Assembly: GCA_016713765.1 (NCBI GenBank)
Contig: JADJON010000001.1
Span: 1,240,001 to 1,304,000 of the forward strand
Direction: 5' to 3'
DNA from: Bacteroidota bacterium
Lineage (GTDB): Bacteria; Bacteroidota; Bacteroidia; AKYH767-A; 2013-40CM-41-45
Length of the DNA stretch: 64,000 nucleotides
Below the pieces are notes generated by a model. It made no database searches and was not told where the DNA came from. It was given only the letters and a program-made list of their open reading frames with translations. Position 1 is the first letter of the stretch. Each line of letters starts with the position of its first letter. Shown here in pieces: positions 54,101 to 62,382 of this stretch. Both the position numbers and the translations under genes were made by a program.

Positions 54101-57100
54101 TGTTTTAGCCAGTCGACCGGTTCTGCAACGGTAACCCCTTCGGGTGGCGACGGTTCCTACACGGCCTACTTGTGGTCTGATGGACAAACTACGGCCACAG
54201 CAACCGGACTGGCAGCCGGCACCTATAGCGTAACGATCACGGACGGCTTGGGCTGTACCGGATCGGCATCTGTAACGATCAATCAACCCGCCTCAGCGGT
54301 TGCAATATCAGTTGTGGAAGACGCGCCGATTTTGTGTAACGGTGGAACTACGACGGTCACGGTAACTGCATCCGGCGGAGTAGGTCCTTACACCGGCGAG
54401 GGTACGTTTACGGTAGGTGCGGGTACACACAACTACACGGTTGCGGATGCGAACGGTTGCCAGGCATCGACCAGTATCACTGTTTCCGAGCCTGCCGCCC
54501 TTGTCGCTTCCTGTGTTGCTACTGATATCTCTTGTTTCGGACTTACAGACGGCCAGGTGGTCGTCAGCTCCGTGGGTGGCACCGGATCCGTCTCCGGAAC
54601 CGGAACCTTTGGTGGCCTTTCTGCCGGCACCTATAATTACACGGTGACCGATGCAAACGGATGTACTTCTTCCTGTTCTGCGACCATCGCCGAACCGGCA
54701 CTCCTGGTAGCTTCATGTTCCGCTACCGACGCGCTTTGCTTTGGTGGTAACGGTTCGGTAGCGGTATCGGCTGTTGGCGGTACGACGCCATACAGCGGTG
54801 ATGGTACGTTCGCGGTACCTGCCGGTACCTACAATTACACGGTCACCGATGCACGCGGTTGTACATCGTCTTGTTCCGCAACGGTCGGTGAACCTACTCA
54901 ACTTGTCGCTTCCTGTTCGGCAACCGACGCGGTCTGCTTCGGCGGCAACGGTTCGGTTGACGTCACAGCGGTTGGCGGCACGGGTGCCATCACGGGCACC
55001 GGTACCTTCTCGGTAGTTGCTGGAACTTATAACTACACTGTGACGGACGCGAATGGTTGCACAGCTTCCTGTTCAGCAACGGTTGGAGAACCGGCTGAAC
55101 TGGTGCTTACCTGCACCGTCCTCAATCATGTTTCCTGTAACGGAGGTAACGATGGTTCCTTCAGCGTTTCCGCCACCGGCGGCACGGGTCCTTACTCGGG
55201 CACCGGCACCTTTGCAGGAGCAGTAGCGGGAACCAACCCGATCACGGTTACCGATGCCAATGGCTGCACGGCCAACTGCACGGTGGTGATCACCGAACCT
55301 GCGGTGCTGGTAGCTTCCTGTACCGCATCGGATGCGCCCTGCCTCGGCGGTAACGGATCCGTTACGGTATCGGCTGTTGGTGGAACCACTCCTTACAGTG
55401 GTGACGGCACCTTCGCCGTACCTGCGGGAACCTATAACTACACGGTTACGGATGCAAACGGTTGCACCGCTTCTTGCTCTACTACCGTCGGAGAACCTGC
55501 GCAGCTGGTTGCTTCCTGCTCTGCTACCGACGCGCTTTGCTTTGGTGCTAACGGATCGGTAGCGGTATCGGCTGTCGGCGGTACGACTCCTTACAGCGGT
55601 GACGGTTCGTTCGCGGTACCCGCGGGCACCTACAACTACACGGTCACCGACGCTAATGGTTGCACATCTTCCTGTTCGGCTACGGTCGGTGAACCTGCTC
55701 AACTTGTCGCTTCCTGTTCGGCAACCGACGCGGTCTGCTTCGGCGGCAACGGTTCGGTTGACGTCACAGCGGTTGGCGGCACGGGTGCGATCGCGGGCAC
55801 CGGTACCTTCTCGGTAGCCGCAGGCACCTATAACTACACCGTGACGGACGCGAATGGTTGCACAGCTTCCTGTTCAGCAACGGTTGGAGAACCGGCTGAA
55901 CTGGTGCTTACCTGCACCGTCCTCAATCATGTTTCCTGTAACGGAGGTAACGATGGTTCCTTCAGCGTTTCCGCAACGGGCGGTACGGGTCCTTACTCGG
56001 GCACCGGCACCTATGCAGGAGCAGTAGCGGGAACCAACCCGATCACGGTTACCGATGCCAATGGCTGCACGGCCAACTGTACGGTGGTGATCACCGAACC
56101 TGCGGTCCTGGTAGCTTCCTGTAGTGCATCGGATGCACTTTGCTTCGGCGGTAACGGATCCGTTACGGTAGCGGCTGTTGGTGGAACCACTCCTTATAGC
56201 GGTGACGGCACCTTTGCCGTACCAGCGGGAACCTATAACTACACGGTTACGGATGCGAACGGTTGTACCGCTTCCTGTTCGGCCACTGTAAATGACGGGC
56301 CTGCGCCGACATACAACTCCACCACGGTTTCGGCTTGCATTAGTTACACTTGGTCGGTGAATAGCCAGTCCTACACCGCAAGCGGCTCTTACACCGCTCA
56401 GGTAGGTCCTTGCGCTTTCGAAGTACTTGACCTGACGGTAACACCGCAGCCCCCGGCACCTACCGGACTTGCCTGCTATGAAACCGCTTCGTTCAACACC
56501 ACGACCTGTTCCTGGGACATAACGGGCACCCAGCCGGTTATGCCGACGCTGGCTTGCTACGAGACGGCTTCGTTCAACACTTCTACTTGTCAGTGGGACG
56601 TAACGGGCACCCAACCGGCAATGCCGACCCTGGCTTGTTACGAGACTGCTTCGTTCAACACTACTACTTGTCAGTGGGACGTAACGGGCACCCAGCCGGC
56701 TATGCCGACCCTGGCTTGCTACGAAACTGCTTCGTTCAACACTACGACCTGTCAGTGGGACGTAACGGGTACACAACCGGCGATGCCGACCCTTGCTTGT
56801 TATGAGACCGCTTCGTTCAACGGTACTACTTGTCAGTGGGATGTAACGGGCACCCAGCCGGCCATGCCGACGCTTGCTTGTTACGAGACCGCTTCGTTCA
56901 ACACTACTACTTGTCAGTGGGACGTAACGGGCACCCAGCCGGCTATGCCGACCCTGGCTTGCTACGAAACTGCTTCGTTCAACACTACGACCTGTCAGTG
57001 GGACGTAACGGGTACCCAACCTGCAGCTCCGACGGGTCTGGCTTGTTATGAGACTGCTTCCTTCAACGGTACGACTTGTCAGTGGGATGTAACCGGTACG

Positions 57101-60100
57101 CAACCGGCTATGCCGACCCTGGCTTGCTACGAAACGGCATCGTTCAACACCACGACCTGTCAGTGGGATGTAACAGGCACCCAGCCGGCCATGCCGACTT
57201 TGGCTTGCTACGAAACCGCTTCGTTCAACGGTACGACCTGTCAGTGGGATGTAACAGGCACCCAGCCGGCCATGCCGACGCTTGCTTGTTATGAGACCGC
57301 TTCGTTCAACGGTACGACCTGTCAGTGGGATGTAACGGGCACGCAACCGGCCATGCCGACGCTTGCTTGCTATGAGACGGCTTCGTTCAACGGTACGACC
57401 TGTCAGTGGGATGTAACTGGTACGCAACCGGCCATGCCGACGCTGGCTTGTTATGAGACTGCATCGTTCAACGGTACTACATGTCAGTGGGATGTAACGG
57501 GCACCCAGCCGGCACAGCCGACGCTTGCCTGCTACGAAACGGCTTCGTTCAACGGTACGACCTGTCAGTGGGATGTAACTGGTACGCAACCGGCCATGCC
57601 AACTTTGGCTTGCTACGAAACGGCTTCGTTCAACACCACGACCTGTCAGTGGGACGTAACAGGCACCCAGCCGGCTATGCCGACGCTTGCTTGCTACGAG
57701 ACGGCTTCGTTCAACACCACGACCTGTTCCTGGGACGTAACGGGCACCCAGCCGGCACAGCCGACGCTTGCCTGCTACGAAACTGCTTCGTTCAACGGTG
57801 CGACCTGTCAGTGGGACGTAACGGGCACCCAACCGGCCATGCCGACGCTTGCTTGTTACGAGACTGCTTCGTTCAACGGTACGACCTGTCAGTGGGATGT
57901 AACGGGTACGCAACCGGCTATGCCGACGCTTGCTTGCTACGAGACTGCTTCGTTCAACACTACTACTTGTCAGTGGGACGTAACGGGCACCCAGCCTGCA
58001 CAGCCGACCTTGGCTTGCTACGAGACTGCCTCGTTCAACACCACGACCTGTTCTTGGGACGTAACGGGCACCCAGCCGGCACAGCCTACCCTGGCCTGCT
58101 ACGAAACTGCTTCATTCAACACCACGACCTGTCAGTGGGACGTTACAGGCACCCAGCCGGCTATGCCGACTCTGGCTTGTTACGAGACCGCTTCGTTCAA
58201 CACTACTACTTGTCAGTGGGACGTAACGGGCACTCAGCCGGCCATGCCGACGCTTGCTTGTTATGAGACTGCTTCGTTCAACGGTACGACCTGTCAGTGG
58301 GATGTAACAGGCACTCAGCCTGCACAGCCTACACTGGCTTGTTATGAGACTGCTTCATTTAACACCACGACCTGTCAGTGGGACGTAACGGGTACACAAC
58401 CGGCTATGCCGACGCTTGCCTGCTACGAAACTGCTTCGTTCAACACCACGACCTGTCAGTGGGATGTAACAGGCACCCAGCCGGCCATGCCGACTTTGGC
58501 TTGCTACGAAACCGCTTCGTTCAACGGTACGACCTGTCAGTGGGATGTAACTGGTACGCAACCGGCCATGCCAACTTTGGCTTGCTACGAAACGGCTTCG
58601 TTCAACACCACGACCTGTCAGTGGGACGTAACAGGCACCCAGCCGGCTATGCCGACGCTTGCTTGCTACGAGACGGCTTCGTTCAACACCACGACCTGTT
58701 CCTGGGACGTAACGGGCACCCAGCCGGCACAGCCGACGCTTGCCTGCTACGAAACTGCTTCGTTCAACGGTGCGACCTGTCAGTGGGACGTAACGGGCAC
58801 CCAACCGGCCATGCCGACGCTTGCTTGTTACGAGACCGCTTCGTTCAACACCACGACCTGTCAGTGGGATGTAACCGGTACGCAGCCGGCCATGCCGACG
58901 CTTGCCTGCTACGAAACGGCTTCGTTCAACGGTACTACTTGTCAGTGGGATGTAACTGGTACGCAACCGGTGATGCCGACCTTGGCTTGCTACGAGACAG
59001 CTTCGTTCAACACCACGACCTGTTCTTGGGACGTAACAGGCACCCAGCCTGCACAGCCGACCTTGGCTTGCTACGAGACTGCCTCGTTCAACACCACGAC
59101 CTGTTCTTGGGACGTAACGGGCACCCAGCCGGCACAGCCTACCCTGGCTTGCTACGAAACGGCTTCGTTCAACACTACGACCTGTCAGTGGGATGTAACT
59201 GGTACGCAACCGGCCATGCCGACGCTTGCTTGTTACGAGACCGCTTCGTTCAACACCACGACCTGTTCTTGGGACGTAACGGGCACCCAGCCGGCACAGC
59301 CGACGCTTGCCTGCTACGAAACGGCTTCGTTCAACGGTACGACCTGTCAATGGGATGTAACGGGTACCCAACCGGCCATGCCGACGCTTGCCTGCTACGA
59401 AACTGCTTCATTCAACACCACGACCTGTCAGTGGGACGTTACAGGCACCCAGCCGGCTATGCCGACTCTGGCTTGTTACGAGACCGCTTCGTTCAACACT
59501 ACTACTTGTCAGTGGGACGTAACGGGCACTCAGCCGGCCATGCCGACGCTTGCCTGCTACGAAACTGCTTCATTCAACACCACGACCTGTCAGTGGGATG
59601 TAACGGGCACTCAGCCGGCTATGCCGACGCTTGCCTGCTACGAGACCGCTTCATTCAACGGTACGACCTGTCAGTGGGATGTAACCGGTACGCAACCGGC
59701 TATGCCGACGCTTGCTTGTTATGAGACCGCTTCGTTCAACGGTACGACCTGTCAGTGGGACGTTACAGGCACCCAGCCGGCTATGCCGACGCTTGCTTGT
59801 TATGAGACCGCTTCGTTCAACGGTACGACCTGTCAGTGGGATGTAACCGGTACGCAACCGGTGATGCCGACCCTGGCTTGCTACGAGACTGCTTCGTTCA
59901 ACGGTACGACCTGTCAGTGGGACGTAACAGGCACCCAGCCGGCCATGCCGACGCTTGCCTGCTACGAAACTGCTTCATTCAACACCACGACTTGTCAGTG
60001 GGACGTAACGGGAACTCCGTTGGTGGCTACTTGTGTTGCTACCGATGTTTCCTGCCCTGACGATAATACTGGATCAATCACGGTTTCTGCAACTGGTGGT

Positions 60101-62110
60101 GATGGCGCTTATTCCGGCATCGGCACCTTCGGTGGCCTGACGGTTGGTACATACTCTTATACCGTCACCGACGGAAATGGTTGTACGGCCTCCTGCAGCG
60201 CAACTGTCGGTTCTACCAACAGCAACTCTGTAGCTCCGACGGCTGCCAATACTTCCAGCGCTTCGATCTGCCTCGGTAACAGCGTAACCTTATCGGTTAC
60301 CGGAGGAAGTCTTGGAACCGGCGCCTCCTGGGTATGGTATGAGGGTGGTTGTGGAACCGGTAGCCCGATTGGCACTGGTGCTTCCATCACGATTACTCCG
60401 GGTAGCTTTGGCTTGATCTCTTACTTCGTCCGTGCCGAAGGCGCTTGCAACACGACCGCTTGCGTTTCTGTGGACGTTGACGTGGTCAGCCCGTCGCAGT
60501 TGCCTACGGTCAGTATCCTCAGCGGGCCCGATGCTGCTTGTATCGGTAACACCGCTGTAGTAACGGCTACGACGGTTCCGGGTGCGACCGGTTACAACTG
60601 GACGGTAGGCCCGGGTGTGTTGATCAACGGTCAACCTTCCCCGTACACCTCTACGTCGACTTCCGTGACCCTGACCTTTACCGCATTGCCCTCTGGAGGT
60701 AACTCCGGATGGAACATCTGTGTACAGGCTACCAACGGTTGCGGTGTGTCTCCGAACATCAAGTGCCTCTGGATCCGTGCCACACTGTCTGTTCCAGGTG
60801 CCATCAGCGGCAGCCTGACGGCTTGTCCGAACACCAGCGGTACCTATACGATTGCACCGATGGCCGGCGCAGTCTCCTACGTATGGACGTCTTCCAGTCC
60901 GAGCGTATCGGTATCCGGCACCGGCACTTCCGCTACTGTTAACTTCGGTCCTGGATTTACGGGTGGTAACATCTGCGTTGCAGGTGTCACTTCCTGTGGT
61001 TATGTCGGACCTACGCGTTGCATCAACCTTTCTGTGGCTCCTGGAATCCCGGGAACCATTTCGGGCCCTGCATCGATCTGTCCGGGTAGTTCTTCTACCT
61101 ATGTCATTGGGCCTGTTCCGGGTGCAGTATCTTACTTGTGGAGCACGACCGGATCCGGAATCTCCGTATCGGGTTCGGGTACTTCGGCCACGGTAACTAC
61201 GACGAGCGGATTCACCTCCGGTTCGGTATGTGTGATTGCAGTCGGTGTTTGCGGAAGCCCTGTTTCCAACTCGCCTCAGCGTTGCAAGTCGGTCGTTTCC
61301 GGCAAGCTGAACACTCCGGGTAACATCACGGGTGATCCGCGTACCGGTGTCTGCGGCCAGACCTACACGTATTCGATCCCGGCGCTTGCAAGCGCTACCA
61401 GCTACACCTGGACCTTGCCTGCAGGTGCGACCGGCTCATCCAGCACGAATTCCATCACGGTGACCTTCAGCGGAAGCTTTACTTCCGGACAGATCTGTGT
61501 CTATGGAAACAACGCCTGCGGTGCAGGATTCCAGCGCTGCGTGACCGTCACGGGCAACCCGGCCAACCCGACCGGATTGACCACCACATCGAATACCCCG
61601 TGCATCGGCACCGATATTCTGGTGAGCTGGAATGCCGCTCCCGGAGCTACCTCGTATGATGTACTGGTACCGGTCGGTTCGACTGTCCTGACCGGAACCC
61701 CGACCACGAATACCTTCGCCGTCATCAACGTCGGTTCTACCGGAGGTGTTGTCGGTATCCGTGCTCGCAGCAGCTGCGGTAACTCCGGAACCGCCACCCT
61801 GGCAATCGCTCCTGTCGCTTGCCGTGCATCCGGAAGCCTGGCGAATGATGCCGTAGCTACGCGCCTCGAGCTGTTCCCGAATCCTGCGAAGGACCGTGCA
61901 CAGATCCGATTCGAAGCACCTGCACACGAAAACGTGACGCTCGAAGCCTACGATGCGGCCGGACGACGTGTGAAGGGATTCAGTTTCACTGCCGAACAAG
62001 GTCTTAACCTTCGGGAATTGGATCTGGCAGGCATGACCCCGGGTATGTACTTCTTCGTGATCAATGGAAATGAACTGGGAATGACCCGATTCACCTTGAT
62101 AGTGGAGTAA
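51125..62110 (+). CDS. Giant T9SS-sorted repetitive surface protein, adhesin candidate
   Basis: About 3,661 residues from the ATG at 51125 (MSRFSLFLGVLLFSSLLSS); an upstream ATG at 51092 is also in frame. Order of parts: signal peptide; N-terminal beta-sandwich region (about 25-245); Ig-like segment (about 245-330); PKD-like Ser/Thr/Gly-rich segments (330-730); a second beta-sandwich (about 735-935, LQNYYGGSKQQMLWRASELT); eleven SprB-like units (985-1720); 44 copies of a 27-residue repeat (about 1779-2963); one more SprB-like unit; PKD-like domains (3040-3560); and a T9SS type A tail (LELFPNPAKDRAQIRFEAP ... GMYFFVING). SprB repeats occur in the gliding adhesin of Flavobacterium. It is surface-exposed by inference and probably adhesive. 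There is no enzyme motif. Confidence 0.93.
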   Translation: MSRFSLFLGVLLFSSLLSSESYAQVFSQDFNSSTTVSTYVNATTPSTGQFNAITAGSGSSVSASSNNLAFTRGSGACSFSRSTSFSPVPSAIVYKFDLRVSGTPSTNATTPATWRVGTGFSTGNSDESDANTFARMSIDFRGTSNFRFNDVSNAATSSNYSVGTTYTITWVLNNSGSTRTYISPSGTSESVANNRIDFWVGTTRVWNDVNAEDSGDPLEDLKFYYGSSTGTITMDNINIQELVGVGTQPSNQSVCADPGTVSFTAASSPSGAAVQWQVSTNGGSSWSNISGATSATYSFTAVTGDNGNQYRAIFNGLVATNAATLTVNANPSAPTATPSGNTICSGQGAGVALSISPAISGTTYSWPTPTLSGVTGGTSASNQTSLNQILSNNNTVAGTAVYTITATTPAGCTSASTTVVTITVNPSPVATATPSSQAFCGSSATTNIDLTSSLPGTSYTWAVSQAGGVTGASACASGCGTNISQTLSNAGGTSGTATYTVTPTDGTCTGSTITVVVTLTPTPVGNASNLTPAVCSGTGAGVTLTSSVTGTTYAWAVSQSGVSGATPCASSCGTSINQTLTNGGTSNGTATYTVTPTANGCPGAPYDVVVTVKPIPAAIIAPSTESFCGSGTTGFALSSPVSGATFSWTASQSNATGASASSGATIAQLLTLNSGSPTGSVTYTVTPTANGCNGSTATATVSLLAAPSAVAVSPSSATICPGASEALAASGGLGSGSFVSGTGTSTSSAQSITSTLGPNPLQNYYGGSKQQMLWRASELTALGLTAGMQITSISINLGAANTSLALTSFRVKVQHTALTALTTSPVSTGWTTVYGPTNYTPNTGQNVFTFSSPFTWNGTSNLLVEMNFSNNSSPSTGTNAATFNTGIGFTATTLYRVDNQTPATLDGYTGTMTYSYTSRNNVTFGVNLPGTFTWSPAAGLNQTTGASVNASPSTSTTYTVTSTLGNGCTASASASVNLDPAISGTFSSTDVLCFSQSTGSATVTPSGGDGSYTAYLWSDGQTTATATGLAAGTYSVTITDGLGCTGSASVTINQPASAVAISVVEDAPILCNGGTTTVTVTASGGVGPYTGEGTFTVGAGTHNYTVADANGCQASTSITVSEPAALVASCVATDISCFGLTDGQVVVSSVGGTGSVSGTGTFGGLSAGTYNYTVTDANGCTSSCSATIAEPALLVASCSATDALCFGGNGSVAVSAVGGTTPYSGDGTFAVPAGTYNYTVTDARGCTSSCSATVGEPTQLVASCSATDAVCFGGNGSVDVTAVGGTGAITGTGTFSVVAGTYNYTVTDANGCTASCSATVGEPAELVLTCTVLNHVSCNGGNDGSFSVSATGGTGPYSGTGTFAGAVAGTNPITVTDANGCTANCTVVITEPAVLVASCTASDAPCLGGNGSVTVSAVGGTTPYSGDGTFAVPAGTYNYTVTDANGCTASCSTTVGEPAQLVASCSATDALCFGANGSVAVSAVGGTTPYSGDGSFAVPAGTYNYTVTDANGCTSSCSATVGEPAQLVASCSATDAVCFGGNGSVDVTAVGGTGAIAGTGTFSVAAGTYNYTVTDANGCTASCSATVGEPAELVLTCTVLNHVSCNGGNDGSFSVSATGGTGPYSGTGTYAGAVAGTNPITVTDANGCTANCTVVITEPAVLVASCSASDALCFGGNGSVTVAAVGGTTPYSGDGTFAVPAGTYNYTVTDANGCTASCSATVNDGPAPTYNSTTVSACISYTWSVNSQSYTASGSYTAQVGPCAFEVLDLTVTPQPPAPTGLACYETASFNTTTCSWDITGTQPVMPTLACYETASFNTSTCQWDVTGTQPAMPTLACYETASFNTTTCQWDVTGTQPAMPTLACYETASFNTTTCQWDVTGTQPAMPTLACYETASFNGTTCQWDVTGTQPAMPTLACYETASFNTTTCQWDVTGTQPAMPTLACYETASFNTTTCQWDVTGTQPAAPTGLACYETASFNGTTCQWDVTGTQPAMPTLACYETASFNTTTCQWDVTGTQPAMPTLACYETASFNGTTCQWDVTGTQPAMPTLACYETASFNGTTCQWDVTGTQPAMPTLACYETASFNGTTCQWDVTGTQPAMPTLACYETASFNGTTCQWDVTGTQPAQPTLACYETASFNGTTCQWDVTGTQPAMPTLACYETASFNTTTCQWDVTGTQPAMPTLACYETASFNTTTCSWDVTGTQPAQPTLACYETASFNGATCQWDVTGTQPAMPTLACYETASFNGTTCQWDVTGTQPAMPTLACYETASFNTTTCQWDVTGTQPAQPTLACYETASFNTTTCSWDVTGTQPAQPTLACYETASFNTTTCQWDVTGTQPAMPTLACYETASFNTTTCQWDVTGTQPAMPTLACYETASFNGTTCQWDVTGTQPAQPTLACYETASFNTTTCQWDVTGTQPAMPTLACYETASFNTTTCQWDVTGTQPAMPTLACYETASFNGTTCQWDVTGTQPAMPTLACYETASFNTTTCQWDVTGTQPAMPTLACYETASFNTTTCSWDVTGTQPAQPTLACYETASFNGATCQWDVTGTQPAMPTLACYETASFNTTTCQWDVTGTQPAMPTLACYETASFNGTTCQWDVTGTQPVMPTLACYETASFNTTTCSWDVTGTQPAQPTLACYETASFNTTTCSWDVTGTQPAQPTLACYETASFNTTTCQWDVTGTQPAMPTLACYETASFNTTTCSWDVTGTQPAQPTLACYETASFNGTTCQWDVTGTQPAMPTLACYETASFNTTTCQWDVTGTQPAMPTLACYETASFNTTTCQWDVTGTQPAMPTLACYETASFNTTTCQWDVTGTQPAMPTLACYETASFNGTTCQWDVTGTQPAMPTLACYETASFNGTTCQWDVTGTQPAMPTLACYETASFNGTTCQWDVTGTQPVMPTLACYETASFNGTTCQWDVTGTQPAMPTLACYETASFNTTTCQWDVTGTPLVATCVATDVSCPDDNTGSITVSATGGDGAYSGIGTFGGLTVGTYSYTVTDGNGCTASCSATVGSTNSNSVAPTAANTSSASICLGNSVTLSVTGGSLGTGASWVWYEGGCGTGSPIGTGASITITPGSFGLISYFVRAEGACNTTACVSVDVDVVSPSQLPTVSILSGPDAACIGNTAVVTATTVPGATGYNWTVGPGVLINGQPSPYTSTSTSVTLTFTALPSGGNSGWNICVQATNGCGVSPNIKCLWIRATLSVPGAISGSLTACPNTSGTYTIAPMAGAVSYVWTSSSPSVSVSGTGTSATVNFGPGFTGGNICVAGVTSCGYVGPTRCINLSVAPGIPGTISGPASICPGSSSTYVIGPVPGAVSYLWSTTGSGISVSGSGTSATVTTTSGFTSGSVCVIAVGVCGSPVSNSPQRCKSVVSGKLNTPGNITGDPRTGVCGQTYTYSIPALASATSYTWTLPAGATGSSSTNSITVTFSGSFTSGQICVYGNNACGAGFQRCVTVTGNPANPTGLTTTSNTPCIGTDILVSWNAAPGATSYDVLVPVGSTVLTGTPTTNTFAVINVGSTGGVVGIRARSSCGNSGTATLAIAPVACRASGSLANDAVATRLELFPNPAKDRAQIRFEAPAHENVTLEAYDAAGRRVKGFSFTAEQGLNLRELDLAGMTPGMYFFVINGNELGMTRFTLIVE
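54080..56290 (+). repeat. SprB-like repeat region within the giant gene
   Basis: Eleven units of about 65 residues share the pattern C-FGGNGSV-V-AVGGT-PYSG-GTF-V-AGTYNYTVTDANGC (written with gaps). A block containing units 5 and 6 is repeated as units 9 and 10 at an offset of exactly 801 bp (for example 54902 and 55703), almost identical in DNA, so it is a recent in-frame duplication. Confidence 0.88.
56459..60015 (+). repeat. 44 tandem copies of an 81-bp (27-residue) repeat
   Basis: The unit is PTLACYETASFNTTTCQWDV then TGTQPAM. The first ACYE codon block is at 56471 and the last at 59957: 43 periods of 81 bp plus one extra codon (a Gly in PTGLACYE of the eighth unit). Each copy has two Cys, so the array holds 88. 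Variation is confined to a few sites (N-TT/GT/GA/ST-C, Q/S before W, AM/AQ/VM/AA). Stretches of several units recur identically 972 and 1,296 bp apart. Confidence 0.96.
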
Positions 62111-62129
62111 TTGGAAAACTGCGAACCAG

Positions 62130-62171
62130 AGACGCAGCCTTGTCGAAAGATGGGGCTGCGTCTCGCTTTTT
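62130..62171 (+). terminator. Terminator after the giant gene
   Basis: agacgcagcc / ggctgcgtct (10 bp, 14-nt loop) is followed by cgctttttgg. The rest of the gap to 62382 shows no gene. Confidence 0.85.
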
Positions 62172-62382
62172 GGGACGTTTTCGATGTTTTTTTTCTTGTC
62201 CTGCAGGCGCGGTAAGCAAAGCAGATGAAACAATTCCGGCCTTTTTCAGTAAACAATCGGGATAAAATGTCGGCATTCGGAAGCAATTGATGTTTCCTGA
62301 GTATTGGACGATTGATTAGTTAACAGGTCGGCTTGCAAACGCGGGGAATCTCCACGTTTGGAAGCAGTCCGAATATCCTTCA

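Noticed and set aside
55874..57913. Long minus-strand open frame (679 codons) opposite the giant gene, and another at 58355-59371
   Set aside because: Both are made of the same 27-codon period read backward; the repeat simply lacks stop codons in that frame. No start signal or domain is present.
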